From a virus: a stretch of 43,319 nucleotides of DNA. Shown in pieces: positions 6,513 through 15,112 of this stretch. Every line of letters starts with the position of its first letter. Positions within the stretch are counted from its first letter, which is position 1. The notes under the pieces were generated by a model. It was not told the DNA's origin. It ran no database searches and worked only from the letters and a program-made list of their open reading frames with translations. Position numbers and translations under genes: made by a program. The stretch covers positions 1-43,319 of IMG/VR virus record IMGVR_UViG_3300033149_003399. One strand, written 5' to 3'.

Positions 6513-7304
6513 AAGTAAATCGAAAAAATGGGAGACCGCCCCATTCGGGGAAATCTAAAAGACTATTTCAATTTGTGGGGCTGGCGGGCTGACAAAACGA
6601 ATCGTTTGAGAGCGTGAGGATTTTTCAGAAAATAAAAACGCCCGCGCGCCTTTCCACTGCCATTATCGCTTGCCGGGAAGGCACGGGAAGAAAGAAATCT
6701 GTTTGATTGGACGATCAAAAAATTAGACCGTGCCGTCCTGTCGGCTCGATTGCTTGCGGGGCGCAGAGGAAAAAAAGGTTCGGAACCCAAAGGAATTTTA
6801 CAAATGAAGAAAAAACCTCAGCGCCTTTCCGCCGGTTTGGTTAGCCGTGGGGGGCGGCGGGTAAATTCGGCTCGCTTCCCGCCTGTTAGCGCCCCCCTAA
6901 GGGCGAACTGTAGATTTTAGAACGGAGTTTGCGGGATTGGCGCGGCAAGATGAAAGAATATTTCAGATACGACTCCATTTTTTTCCAATGCTAAAAAAAA
7001 AGTGCCTCGCCGCTCTTTCCGCGCTCCGCCTTGGTCAGCAATGGCGCAACCCCATCCCGAAGGATGAGGAATGCCTTTTACGCGCCTACATTGGCTGACA
7101 TTAATGGGGACAACCCGCCCGTTGCCATTCGGCGCCACGGGGCTGCGAAGCAGCGAAGTCCGGGATTTACGTCCCCGAAGTGGCATTTGCGGGGCTGGGT
7201 GGGGAAAAAAATTAGTGGGAGGGAATAAAATTCTAAGGGAGAAATTTAGAAAAAGGTTCCCACCGCGCCTTTCCGCTCTGAAAAAATATTTGTTCGGGCC
7301 GTAT
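6513..7304 (-). ncRNA. GC-rich noncoding block with repeated GGAAAGGCGC/T-tract boxes (candidate structured RNAs)
   Basis: About 790 bp without a convincing gene; the ORFs here have implausible compositions. On the minus strand GGAAAGGCGC followed within about 15 nt by a T-tract occurs three times exactly (plus 7265-7274, 6821-6830, 6646-6655) and once degenerately (7011-7020). Strong hairpins include 6849-6897 (seven-bp GC stem plus six-bp inner stem), a UUCG-capped hairpin at 7053-7066 and one at 7142-7154. The block lies downstream of the tail operon. Candidate roles are a set of small RNAs, 3' UTR processing signals or a packaging region. Confidence 0.5.
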
Positions 7305-7448
7305 TTAAAATTTTTGTTCCAGGAGCTTTAACTTTTTTTCCTGCTCGGCGAGCTTTTTTTGAATGTAGCGTTTCAGCCGGGAGACTTCGGGCGATTCGGC
7401 AAGCCCGCGCAGGATCTCTTCCCGGATTCTCCCGCGGCTCACCGGCAC
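7305..7448 (-). CDS. Small coiled-coil protein, 47 aa (GTG start)
   Basis: The ORF starts with GTG overlapping the stop of the tail-fibre gene by one base. The sequence is a single charged helix with heptad Leu pattern (SRLKRYIQKKLAEQEKKLKL). A longer frame in the same place starting at an ATG gives an Arg/Pro-rich product that is less protein-like, so I prefer this frame. It may be a fibre accessory or chaperone peptide, but this is inference from position. Confidence 0.5.
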   Translation of the reverse strand: MPVSRGRIREEILRGLAESPEVSRLKRYIQKKLAEQEKKLKLLEQKF

Positions 7449-10400
7449 TACTCATACCACCCCAGGACTGTTATTGATATGTAGTTCGTTCCTGATGTTG
7501 CGTTATACGACAACTTCTGGTCGCTGTCCAGCCCGATGGTGACGTGCCGTGCTATGGTCACATTCGTGACAAACGCGCGCACCTCTGCCTGCACGTATGT
7601 GTAGCCTTTTTGTTTAAGGGCAATCTGGTTGTTAAGCGTGTTGTCATTAACGGTTACCCTGAGCAGTGCCGCCTTTGCGCTTGACCCAACAATTGCCGAC
7701 AGGTCCAAGTCGTGCCAATTGCCGTCAATCGTCAAATCTGTCTGGTCGTAGTCCTTGTTCACGTCGCCGCGTTTGACGAATATGTAGCCTTCGTTAGCTC
7801 GCTTTAATGGCTTGTCAATGGTAACATTCGTGTCTGCCGTTATGGAATTGCCCTGTAGGTTAAGGTCCTTGCTCAGCTTCACCTCAGACATGTTAAAGTC
7901 TGCGACTTCAGTGCCTCCACAGCCCATTTTTATTGACTCACTGCCATTTGTTGTCGTTATGCATAGGTAGACGTTGCTGCCTTGGCGGATCTGGAACACC
8001 TCGTTGACGTTGTCGTCGAGCAGGAGGTCGTGCTGGTTGAGGTCAAGGTCGCCCCCGAGCGTGGGCGAGGTGTCGTCCTCGAGATTTTCCATCTTATTAA
8101 CTACTGAGTTGAGATCAGCAGTAGATACCGTTATGCCGTCCAGCACGTTCAGCTCGTCCGCGCTGGCGGTTATGTCGTTTATGAACTTCGCCTGCATGTA
8201 GCCGAAGTCCTCGGTATTGCCGAGCGCGTTTTTCATGGTAACCGGTACAGAGTCAAACGTTTTTGTCCCCGTGATGGCCTGCGACCCTGCAAGCTTGACC
8301 ACCTCGTCATCTTTGGCGATGTTGGCGGCAGATAACGATTTGTTTTCGAAATCACCGCTCGATGATTGGTATTGCAGTATGTCCTTGTCAGCCACGCCGG
8401 ATATGGCTACGTCTGTAAGGTCGTCAAGGTCGGAAATCGTGGATGTTTCGCCAGATGTCCAGTTGCCCGTCACTATGACGGTGGTAGTCGAAGTCTGCTC
8501 TTGCAGGCGCTCGCGGATCTCCTTGAAGCGTTCCCCATAGGTGTCGAGCTCTGTCGAACGCCCCAGACCGAGGTCTAATGTGGTGTGAAGCCGTCCTGCC
8601 GCATCCTGCGTCCGCTCCAGCTTTCGAACGACCAATAATCTATAGGATGTTGCCTTTCCGCCTCCGCTCGTGGCATCCGCCGCCGCCTGCGCATACGTGA
8701 AGGTTTTGGTTCCGGTTATTGATGAAATAGTGAACGTGCCGTTGAAAGAGCTGTCGTCCATATCGGAAATCGTTATGGACTCACCCGACTTGAACAGGTG
8801 CGGCTCCGATGTCGTGATCGTAACGACATTCGAGCTCCGGACCGCCCCATTTTCCAGATCTGCCGCCACGTCCACCGTTTCTATGCCCTTAAATTTAACT
8901 TTTATTTTCATTCCCACGTCGAGATCGGGGTAGTTCTCGACAGTTAGGTGAACGGATGGGTGAATGTATGAGTATCGCTCATATAGAGAGTCGGCAATTC
9001 GCAACGCCTCTTCTCCCGAGACGATCTTGTCATTATTGTAAATTAGAACGGGCAATATCTGACCGTTGTCGCCAAACTTCTGCGACTTCTGCGACTTGAC
9101 GAAGCAACCGCGCTCCACGTTGCCGCGAACCAGAACCTCGCCGATTAAATGCCTCGTTCCACGATCTATTTGATAATTATTATCTATGACATCGCTCTCC
9201 TCGATGGTATTGGCGGTATATTCGTCGAAATCATCATCAACGTGAATGTGTCCGTCCGAATCGAGCCAGATATAAGATCCCGCCTCGCCTATCTCCAGAG
9301 CCAGCGTCCTTATCGCAGACCAGCCCGTGCGGTCGGAATAGTCTATTATGGTTACCTGATTGCCGTTTGCGTCCTTGAAATTCGATGCATCAACCCTGAT
9401 GTTGTCAGGGTCGTATTTGGCGGCAATCTCCTCGCACGCCTTATCAAGCCTGTAGCCCAATCTCACGACATTGCCGCTAACTATGCCGTCGGTATTCGGT
9501 GTTTCCGTGGCTTGCGTGTATATCGTCTTTGTGGATACCACGTCGTCAGTTATCGCCCCGTACGCTTTCGAAAACTTCGGATAATTGAACGTGAGCTCCA
9601 GGTGCGGTGTGGCGGCGCTCCACTTCCAAAAGATTGCGTCAGCTATCGAGTAATAGCTCAAGAACTCTGGAAACGTGCAGTCGGCATCCGGAAGCATTAC
9701 AATTCCGATGTAATACTCGGGGTTATACGGATCCTCTTCATCGGCTCCCACGTCAAACCGGGATATCCAGTCGTTGATTAGATCTGAAAGGTCCGGCGAC
9801 GTGATCTCCTGATTGGTGGTTCCAGATGCCGCTTGCGATTTTTCATTCGTGGTGTTTGTTAAATCGAATTTCGTGAGATCATCCGCCTCATGAAATGCGG
9901 GGCAGTTATCCATTGGAATCAGGCGATATTTTATAGTGAACGCCCCTGTAAGAGGTATTAGGCATCTTAACCTTAATGTTGCATTAGTTACGGTTGATTT
10001 TATTATTTGCTTTGTAACTGGGTCTCTCTTTCGTGGCAGATCCAATCTGAAACGAAATAATAATCCATTATTGACGAGCTCGTTTGTTTTTCCCAGCACG
10101 AACCCGCGGTAGAGATATGGGAATCGCACGAGATTATTAACCTGATCGGCTATGCCGTGCGAATAAACAGAATCAAGATACAATGTTTTTGATTGGCTTC
10201 CGGAGAAGTCCACGACCAAACCGTACGGATCCACGCCGCTGGGCTTATCGTGCCACTGGTCATCGTCTGTCCAATTGGCTGGCGTGCTCTGCAGGACGAA
10301 TTGAGCCGCCCCACCATTGCCGTCCACCACGGAACTGATCTTGTTTTGCCAAATCGCAGAATTAAATCCACATGGTCCCACGTTCATTATGCCGAGCCAT

Positions 10401-10876
10401 TCTTCGCATTGAAATTGAATCCGGTTGTGGAGAATGGTCACATCTACAATGTATCCGTTAAAAAGAATGTTTGCCTCGTCATCATCAAAGATCCGAATGG
10501 CTTTGTTCTGATAGCTCCAGTACGTGCCGATCTTTTCGCCGTCAGGGTCATTCACGAAGAACACGGCATTGCCTATGTTATCAAGTGCTTTCGTGTACTT
10601 GATGTTGCCCACGATGTTATCCGGAAAATCGTCGTATCTATATACCTGCCCATCGTTCGAAGACCCATCCGCCCCCGTGTTCGAATACGTGAAAGTATCG
10701 CTATCAACGACCGTTATTTGAAAATAGCCGTTGTACGTGTCGTCCAGAACTCCAGACACCTGCACATAGTCGCCCGTGCTGTATCCGTGATTCTCAGACG
10801 TGTCCACCGTTACGACATTCGAGCTACGTGAGATCGAGTCGATCTCATAGACGTTAAGCAATATTTTTACGATCAT
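7448..10876 (-). CDS. Baseplate hub / tail fibre protein, 1142 aa
   Basis: The largest gene of the genome, at the end of the tail module. Residues about 15-65 and 675-735 hold two copies of a small beta domain (SSNVVTVDTSENHGYSTGDY and SSNVVTITTSEPHLFKSGES) common in phage tail proteins. The middle, about 480-670, resembles hub/siphovirus Gp37-like regions. The C-terminal third has fibre-type repeats (TASADELNVLDGITVSTADL, then SPTLGGDLDLNQH), with a beta-rich end. It likely forms the tail tip and carries receptor binding. No enzymatic motif seen. The fusion of hub and fibre in one chain is notable. Confidence 0.8.
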   Translation of the reverse strand: MIVKILLNVYEIDSISRSSNVVTVDTSENHGYSTGDYVQVSGVLDDTYNGYFQITVVDSDTFTYSNTGADGSSNDGQVYRYDDFPDNIVGNIKYTKALDNIGNAVFFVNDPDGEKIGTYWSYQNKAIRIFDDDEANILFNGYIVDVTILHNRIQFQCEEWLGIMNVGPCGFNSAIWQNKISSVVDGNGGAAQFVLQSTPANWTDDDQWHDKPSGVDPYGLVVDFSGSQSKTLYLDSVYSHGIADQVNNLVRFPYLYRGFVLGKTNELVNNGLLFRFRLDLPRKRDPVTKQIIKSTVTNATLRLRCLIPLTGAFTIKYRLIPMDNCPAFHEADDLTKFDLTNTTNEKSQAASGTTNQEITSPDLSDLINDWISRFDVGADEEDPYNPEYYIGIVMLPDADCTFPEFLSYYSIADAIFWKWSAATPHLELTFNYPKFSKAYGAITDDVVSTKTIYTQATETPNTDGIVSGNVVRLGYRLDKACEEIAAKYDPDNIRVDASNFKDANGNQVTIIDYSDRTGWSAIRTLALEIGEAGSYIWLDSDGHIHVDDDFDEYTANTIEESDVIDNNYQIDRGTRHLIGEVLVRGNVERGCFVKSQKSQKFGDNGQILPVLIYNNDKIVSGEEALRIADSLYERYSYIHPSVHLTVENYPDLDVGMKIKVKFKGIETVDVAADLENGAVRSSNVVTITTSEPHLFKSGESITISDMDDSSFNGTFTISSITGTKTFTYAQAAADATSGGGKATSYRLLVVRKLERTQDAAGRLHTTLDLGLGRSTELDTYGERFKEIRERLQEQTSTTTVIVTGNWTSGETSTISDLDDLTDVAISGVADKDILQYQSSSGDFENKSLSAANIAKDDEVVKLAGSQAITGTKTFDSVPVTMKNALGNTEDFGYMQAKFINDITASADELNVLDGITVSTADLNSVVNKMENLEDDTSPTLGGDLDLNQHDLLLDDNVNEVFQIRQGSNVYLCITTTNGSESIKMGCGGTEVADFNMSEVKLSKDLNLQGNSITADTNVTIDKPLKRANEGYIFVKRGDVNKDYDQTDLTIDGNWHDLDLSAIVGSSAKAALLRVTVNDNTLNNQIALKQKGYTYVQAEVRAFVTNVTIARHVTIGLDSDQKLSYNATSGTNYISITVLGWYE

Positions 10877-11322
10877 CTATATCCAGCCGCCCAGTTCAGT
10901 TTGTTAGTGAAGTCATTAATTAGGTTTTTCATTTCATCGGATGTATATACCGATATGGCGGCAGATGTTGCAACAAACGTTCCCAATACCGATAAAGCCG
11001 CCGTGGCGGCTGCTGCCATCCCTGGATTCTCCAATACCGCAGATAATGCATAATACGTTGTTATTATTGACGAAATCGCCGAGACGGTTGATGAAATCGC
11101 CGATGAAATGATCGTCGGCACGATCCGGGAGAACTCGCCCAGCATTGCCGTGGCGGCTGACATCGTGGCGGTTATCATCGAGAGCGACACCATCATCAGC
11201 TCCCGCACGTTCACGCGCATTCTTTCGGCGCGCGCCTCGGTCTCGGCACTCATTGCGTTTAGGTTTTGCATCTCTTGCCGTGCTGCTGTTGTATCTAATG
11301 CTACATCTATGCGTACTGACAC
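10873..11322 (-). CDS. Candidate miniature tape-measure protein, 149 aa
   Basis: It sits exactly between the tail-tube and hub/fibre genes, the usual place of the tape measure. The N-terminus (residues 1-40) is a charged helix like tape-measure starts (ALDTTAARQEMQNLNAMSAE). Residues about 43-125 are hydrophobic Ala/Ser/Ile/Thr-rich helices resembling the membrane segments of tape measures. At 149 residues it is far shorter than the usual 500-2000 and would specify only a roughly 20-nm tube by the classical ratio. It could instead be a tail chaperone or another membrane-active tail protein. Confidence 0.5.
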   Translation of the reverse strand: MSVRIDVALDTTAARQEMQNLNAMSAETEARAERMRVNVRELMMVSLSMITATMSAATAMLGEFSRIVPTIISSAISSTVSAISSIITTYYALSAVLENPGMAAAATAALSVLGTFVATSAAISVYTSDEMKNLINDFTNKLNWAAGYR

Positions 11323-11335
11323 TAATATCGTCTCC

Positions 11336-12313
11336 TTACGTGTAATGCGTGTTGGTTACCTGCGAATATTCCGTTATGGTTGGGGTGGTACATACAAACC
11401 CGTATATCATCACGCCCACTGACCCACCTCCGACCGTGGGCATCTGCACCTCCCCGCCATCGAGAATGCAATCGGCGAAATTGAAATTGATCTTGTTGTT
11501 ATCGCCCTTTTTCAATTCGAATACGAGATCGTGCAAGTTTCCCGTAAGGGAATCTTCGAACAACGTTTTGTCATTAGCGTTCTCGGCATCGGGTAGGTGG
11601 ATGAATGAGCCGAAGACCTTGAGCGGTATGGCATCGTTATAATAGGGATACCGCTCTCCGCTACTTTGGTGGAAGTATTTCGGGTCTACCGCCCGTTCGA
11701 ATACCAGTTGCCATGCCTGTAAGTCCGATATCGTGTTTCCATTCCACGTTTCCGTGGCATTTACATCCAGAACGAACGGCTCATCGTGCTCCGTGTCGTA
11801 CGCGATCGGGTATGTCGTCAATTGCGTGTTTGAAACGATTTCGCCGAGTGCGAACGAGTATTTTACCGAAACTATCTGATTTACCATTGCATTTATCTCG
11901 ATCCTCTGTATGCGGCAGTTTTTAGCCTTGTATGCGAAATCTGAAGCCTGCCCGCCGCCAGACTCGAAGTATATCGTTTGTGGGCGACCCGGGCGCGTTG
12001 TTTTCGTGGTTATCGTGTGTATGAAATTGGGGTCCGAGCCGGAGTTCGAAACGTCGCCCATTAGCATGAAGATCTGGCGGCAATCTCTGAGCTCGCAGTC
12101 GATATCTATCGAGGCGTTGAACTTGCCGGCATGTAATGATTTTAAATCATACCCGGATACGCTACGAACCTCTAAAGGGTTGTTTTGATACCTAACTTTT
12201 GTCGCAGCAGCATCCAGAATTTTTCCGGGATGATATGTCTGTGTGTCCGCGTTTATGGTGGCGTTCGCGCCGTCTATCAGCCCGATTTTCTTAATCGTGT
12301 GTCTCGTTACCAT
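11336..12313 (-). CDS. Major tail (tube) protein
   Basis: A 325-residue beta-rich protein in the tube position, between gp10/terminator genes and the tape-measure-like gene. The start (KIGLIDGANATINADTQTY), the polarisation of beta strands and the C-terminal GGGSVGVMIYGFVCTTP are in keeping with siphovirus tube subunits, which stack as hexameric rings. Assignment rests on gene order and overall composition; no short diagnostic motif exists. A 23-bp gap separates it from the preceding gene. Confidence 0.65.
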   Translation of the reverse strand: MVTRHTIKKIGLIDGANATINADTQTYHPGKILDAAATKVRYQNNPLEVRSVSGYDLKSLHAGKFNASIDIDCELRDCRQIFMLMGDVSNSGSDPNFIHTITTKTTRPGRPQTIYFESGGGQASDFAYKAKNCRIQRIEINAMVNQIVSVKYSFALGEIVSNTQLTTYPIAYDTEHDEPFVLDVNATETWNGNTISDLQAWQLVFERAVDPKYFHQSSGERYPYYNDAIPLKVFGSFIHLPDAENANDKTLFEDSLTGNLHDLVFELKKGDNNKINFNFADCILDGGEVQMPTVGGGSVGVMIYGFVCTTPTITEYSQVTNTHYT

Positions 12314-12336
12314 TTTTAATCAAATCCTTTCAATAA

Positions 12337-12858
12337 TCATGTTGATGAAGCGACCATCCCTCTAACAAAACCTCTTTGGACTTCATGCTTTTGCAATCCG
12401 ACCATCATGAACTCCTCGTGTATCTGTGATAATATAAATTCAGTTATGTCCGGAATCACGCGCTCGACCCAGTCTAATGTCGTCCCTGGCGTTCGGGCAC
12501 GCTTGATCAATGGATTTTTTTCGCCTGACGAGAGAGATATGTATTTTGCGTGCTCCGCCAGCCACACGTATATCTGCGATAGGTTCGCAGTATCAGCACT
12601 ACTCACCACGGAGTTCCGGAGCTCATACGTGATTCCCTTCTTGCGCATGTAGCGGTAGTACGGCGGTCCCATGTAAACCGGAACCTTGTGATTGTATTTA
12701 AGCCGCTGTGCTATCTCGCCGTGCCGATTAACGGCAAGCCGCAATGCCCCGAGTATCGTATCGAGCATTATTTTGGTATGTTGGAAGCCTTTTTTACCGC
12801 ATAGAAAGTTCCAGCCACGTGGACGCCTGACTCCGTATGAAACTCGCGGCACGGTCAT
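12337..12858 (-). CDS. gp10-like neck/tail-completion protein, second paralogue
   Basis: A 173-residue protein. It shares with the gene at 14138-14734 the segments VPVY..P..YRY.RKKG.T..LRN (residues about 57-80) and IKRARTPGT(T/S)L.WV (about 121-135). These belong to the HK97 gp10-like neck family, which joins head adaptor to tail. Two divergent paralogues in one virion module are unusual. They flank the terminator-like gene at 13049-14020. Overlaps the small membrane-protein gene by 4 bp. Confidence 0.65.
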   Translation of the reverse strand: MTVPRVSYGVRRPRGWNFLCGKKGFQHTKIMLDTILGALRLAVNRHGEIAQRLKYNHKVPVYMGPPYYRYMRKKGITYELRNSVVSSADTANLSQIYVWLAEHAKYISLSSGEKNPLIKRARTPGTTLDWVERVIPDITEFILSQIHEEFMMVGLQKHEVQRGFVRGMVASST

Positions 12859-13049
12859 TTTGATGTTCGCCCCTTTTCTAAATATGTCTCAATTTTTCTA
12901 ATGTCTTTTCGAATGGACTCTTGAGTATCCGGTCGATTTAAGACATCATTTCTATATTCACGATAAAAATTGCCTACATAGAAACCTATGAGCAACATTG
13001 CGATTCCAAATCCAAAAAATAAAAATAAATCATATAAAATAAATAACAT
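12855..13049 (-). CDS. Small single-span membrane protein, 64 aa
   Basis: Residues 1-28 (MLFILYDLFLFFGFGIAMLL) form one strong transmembrane segment, followed by a charged cytoplasmic-type tail (RKDIRKIETYLEKGRTSK). It overlaps both neighbours and shares the AT-rich composition of the gene before it. A holin-like role is possible but position within the tail module does not prove it. Function unknown. Confidence 0.6.
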   Translation of the reverse strand: MLFILYDLFLFFGFGIAMLLIGFYVGNFYREYRNDVLNRPDTQESIRKDIRKIETYLEKGRTSK

Positions 13050-14020
13050 TAACTCACCTCTAATAATTCCAATATATTATATATTTTCCATGCCCTATCC
13101 ATTCTGTTATCCGATTGATCCAAATTTTGCACGATATTATTGTATACATATCCGCTTATTCTGTTTTCCTTGAATGCATTTTCAAGTCTGGACTGCGTAA
13201 GAGCAAGTTCCTCTTCTGTAGTACATGTTAGAACAAGTGGAATTAAATGCTTCTTGCGGTATACCACCATCCCTTGATATAATGCATGTGGTAACTGAGT
13301 TGTGTCCCGCTTTTTTATTTCTATCCCTGGCACCCTGATCTCCGTTATGTTTTGAACCTCAAGGATTGTACGTATATCATCTACGTAGCCCGACGAGGCG
13401 CTGATTCCGGGAGTTCTCGTTTTAACATTGAAATCATATCCGTCCTCAAAGCTCCATGCAACAGCGTCAAAATATGCTGAAGCGTCTTGTTGCACGAAGC
13501 GGCATCGATATGGTGGTAGCCCGACCGGATCCCCATCTATAACTGATAACCCCGACATGTCTACTAATAACTCACCTGATATTGTCCATATTTTAAAGCT
13601 CCATGTTGCAGTTGATCCATTGTAATCAATATAGATAATATACCACTGATCTGTGTAGTTTATTCCTGTATCTATGCCATTATAACGTATGTTGCCATAT
13701 GAGAATCCAACCGATATATAAATGATATAGGTATCATCCCAAAAAAAATTGTACGCCGAATACCCCGAAGTGTTTGGATGTATTATCAAATATGTTCTAA
13801 AGCTAGTTTCACTCGTGCTAAAATCAAGCTCACAATATGAGCTTGTTCCAGTCATTTTAAGCACGTTATGTACTCCATTGTATCTACTCACAAGAGAACA
13901 TGAGCCATATCTTGTCCAATCATCGAGTTCTGATGGATCATCCCACGAATATTTTCCAGAATAATCCCTAGATTGGACATGTTCCACTAAAAAACTTTTA
14001 ATATCATCATATATCGTCAT
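13049..14020 (-). CDS. Tail-terminator-like protein with inserted lectin-like (ConA/LamG-type) domain
   Basis: 323 residues. The first 15 residues (MTIYDDIKSFLVEHV) and the last ~110 (LYQGMVVYRKKHLIPLVLTC and an ALTQSRLENAF helix) look like the two halves of an archaeal tail-terminator protein. Between them about 180 residues rich in Tyr, Ser, Trp and Gly (DYSGKYSWDDPSELDDWTRY, then beta strands ending in YFDAVAWSFEDGYDFNV) resemble a concanavalin/LamG-like jelly roll that binds sugars. The gene is distinctly AT-richer than its neighbours, pointing to recent acquisition. The terminator reading depends on position and needs structure prediction; the jelly roll is the more visible part. Confidence 0.5.
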   Translation of the reverse strand: MTIYDDIKSFLVEHVQSRDYSGKYSWDDPSELDDWTRYGSCSLVSRYNGVHNVLKMTGTSSYCELDFSTSETSFRTYLIIHPNTSGYSAYNFFWDDTYIIYISVGFSYGNIRYNGIDTGINYTDQWYIIYIDYNGSTATWSFKIWTISGELLVDMSGLSVIDGDPVGLPPYRCRFVQQDASAYFDAVAWSFEDGYDFNVKTRTPGISASSGYVDDIRTILEVQNITEIRVPGIEIKKRDTTQLPHALYQGMVVYRKKHLIPLVLTCTTEEELALTQSRLENAFKENRISGYVYNNIVQNLDQSDNRMDRAWKIYNILELLEVS

Positions 14021-14046
14021 TTTTCATCTAATCTCCTTCCGTTCAT

Positions 14047-14136
14047 TCATTCTATCGCTCTGACGAGATTAAATTTTTTTCCAATGCATGAGTTCATGGA
14101 TTGATCCATGAATGAGTTATGGCCGTGTGAAATCAC
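14047..14136 (-). CDS. Possible 29-aa ORF between neck genes
   Basis: A GTG-initiated ORF begins inside the GAGGTGAT that overlaps the end of the upstream gp10-like gene and ends just before the ribosome binding site of the next gene. It spans the 20-bp perfect palindrome at 14093-14112. The peptide contains one Cys and two Met and has no recognisable motif. It may only be an untranslated spacer. Confidence 0.2.
   Translation of the reverse strand: MISHGHNSFMDQSMNSCIGKKFNLVRAIE
14093..14112. repeat. Perfect inverted repeat TTCATGGAT-TG-ATCCATGAA
   Basis: Nine-base arms separated by two bases, in the 117-bp gap between the two neck-module genes. As RNA it would form a tight hairpin just before the next gene, possibly limiting readthrough or protecting the mRNA end. 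As DNA it could be an operator, but no TATA box is seen nearby. Confidence 0.6.
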
Positions 14137-14137
14137 C

Positions 14138-14734
14138 TCAATTCATGTCGAGCAGGACCGCGCAGAGGCGGCACGCCAGATCGTCCACCAGCGCGTCGTG
14201 CGTGCTGATTGGAAGCGATTTTGGGTGCAAGCCCTGTTTTGCGAGCTCCTGCTTCCAGATGCTTCGCAGCCTTTCCCGAGCCTTTGGTCGAAGCATTTTT
14301 ACCCAGTGTAATGACGTGCCCGGCGTCCGCGCACGCTTGATCTTGACGTTGAAATCCGGCGACTGCTTGCTCACCCATTTGGCGTGTGGCGCAGTCCACC
14401 GTATGAACAGCTTCCGCTTTGCAAGGTTGTAGCGCGCCTGCACGTGGTTCCTTAGCTGCTCGGTCTTGCCCTTCTTTCTCGGATACCTGTACATTGCGGG
14501 CGTGTAAACCGGCACGGTTTTATGCCCGTGCAGGAACGCGTGTATCTCGACGGCGGCGCGTTCTAAGGTTCGCCTGTACGCCTTGAAAAGCTTGAGCGTG
14601 AGAATGTGCGGCGGGATCTTGTGAAGCCCGCGCTGGCTGAGCTTGCCCCATGGCGCCAGCACGAAGCTAAACCCGACCGTAGTGTCATTGAGCGCCACGA
14701 TGGGGCTTACCGAACTAATAGGTCTCTTGAGCAT
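14138..14734 (-). CDS. gp10-like neck/tail-completion protein, first paralogue
   Basis: 198 residues from the ATG at 14734, preceded by GGAG and lying inside the end of the adaptor gene; an in-frame ATG at 14761 would extend further into that gene and is less likely. Very basic. It shares the signature VPVYTPAMYRYPRKKGKTEQ and IKRARTPGTSLHWVK with the gene at 12337-12858, typical for HK97 gp10-like neck proteins. Positioned right after the head-tail adaptor, it is the best candidate for the genuine head-closure or neck protein. Confidence 0.65.
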   Translation of the reverse strand: MLKRPISSVSPIVALNDTTVGFSFVLAPWGKLSQRGLHKIPPHILTLKLFKAYRRTLERAAVEIHAFLHGHKTVPVYTPAMYRYPRKKGKTEQLRNHVQARYNLAKRKLFIRWTAPHAKWVSKQSPDFNVKIKRARTPGTSLHWVKMLRPKARERLRSIWKQELAKQGLHPKSLPISTHDALVDDLACRLCAVLLDMN

Positions 14735-15098
14735 AGACTCCGATGTCCTCGCTTGTTTCATTCGAGATATCTGCCAATATGAGGCTGATCTCCTCGGGCA
14801 ACAGCCCCGGCGGCTGAATTTTTGGGTAGCTGAAGGCGGAGCGATCCTCGGCGCTGTGCGACGTCCCGCCCTTGTTAAAGCGAAAGAGCCACCAGTTCTG
14901 AAGCCGCCTGCCGCAGTATGCCGACACGATGCTGTCCTCCAAATTGGAGTTGATCTCCGCGTCGGGGTCGTAAGCGCGTATGGCGGCGGTTGCGTCTGAG
15001 ATCCACGCCGTTACGGTCTCTTGCTTCGGAGCGGTTTTCTCATCGCTATCGACCGTGAACCCGTGCCTGCTTTCTATATCAGAGTATGTAAGCGTCAT
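14715..15098 (-). CDS. Head-tail adaptor (gp6-like connector)
   Basis: A 127-residue protein with the pattern of HK97 gp6/SPP1 gp15-type adaptors: the start MTLTYSDIESRHG, a helix with ISDATAAIRAYDPDAE near residue 37, and a C-terminal acidic helix. These dock under the portal. Lies downstream of the capsid genes and upstream of the neck protein, as expected. Overlaps the following gene by about 20 bp. Confidence 0.65.
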   Translation of the reverse strand: MTLTYSDIESRHGFTVDSDEKTAPKQETVTAWISDATAAIRAYDPDAEINSNLEDSIVSAYCGRRLQNWWLFRFNKGGTSHSAEDRSAFSYPKIQPPGLLPEEISLILADISNETSEDIGVYAQETY

Positions 15099-15112
15099 TA
15101 TTCATTTCCCCG

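Noticed and set aside
6563-7186. Two ORFs of 75 and 89 codons in the 6.5-7.3 kb block
   Set aside because: Products are Arg/Pro/Ser-rich with no motif, no ribosome binding sites, and they overlap structured GC-rich repeats.
9149-9781. 210-codon plus-strand ORF inside the tail fibre gene
   Set aside because: Antisense shadow of a clear 1142-aa gene; no ribosome binding site or promoter.
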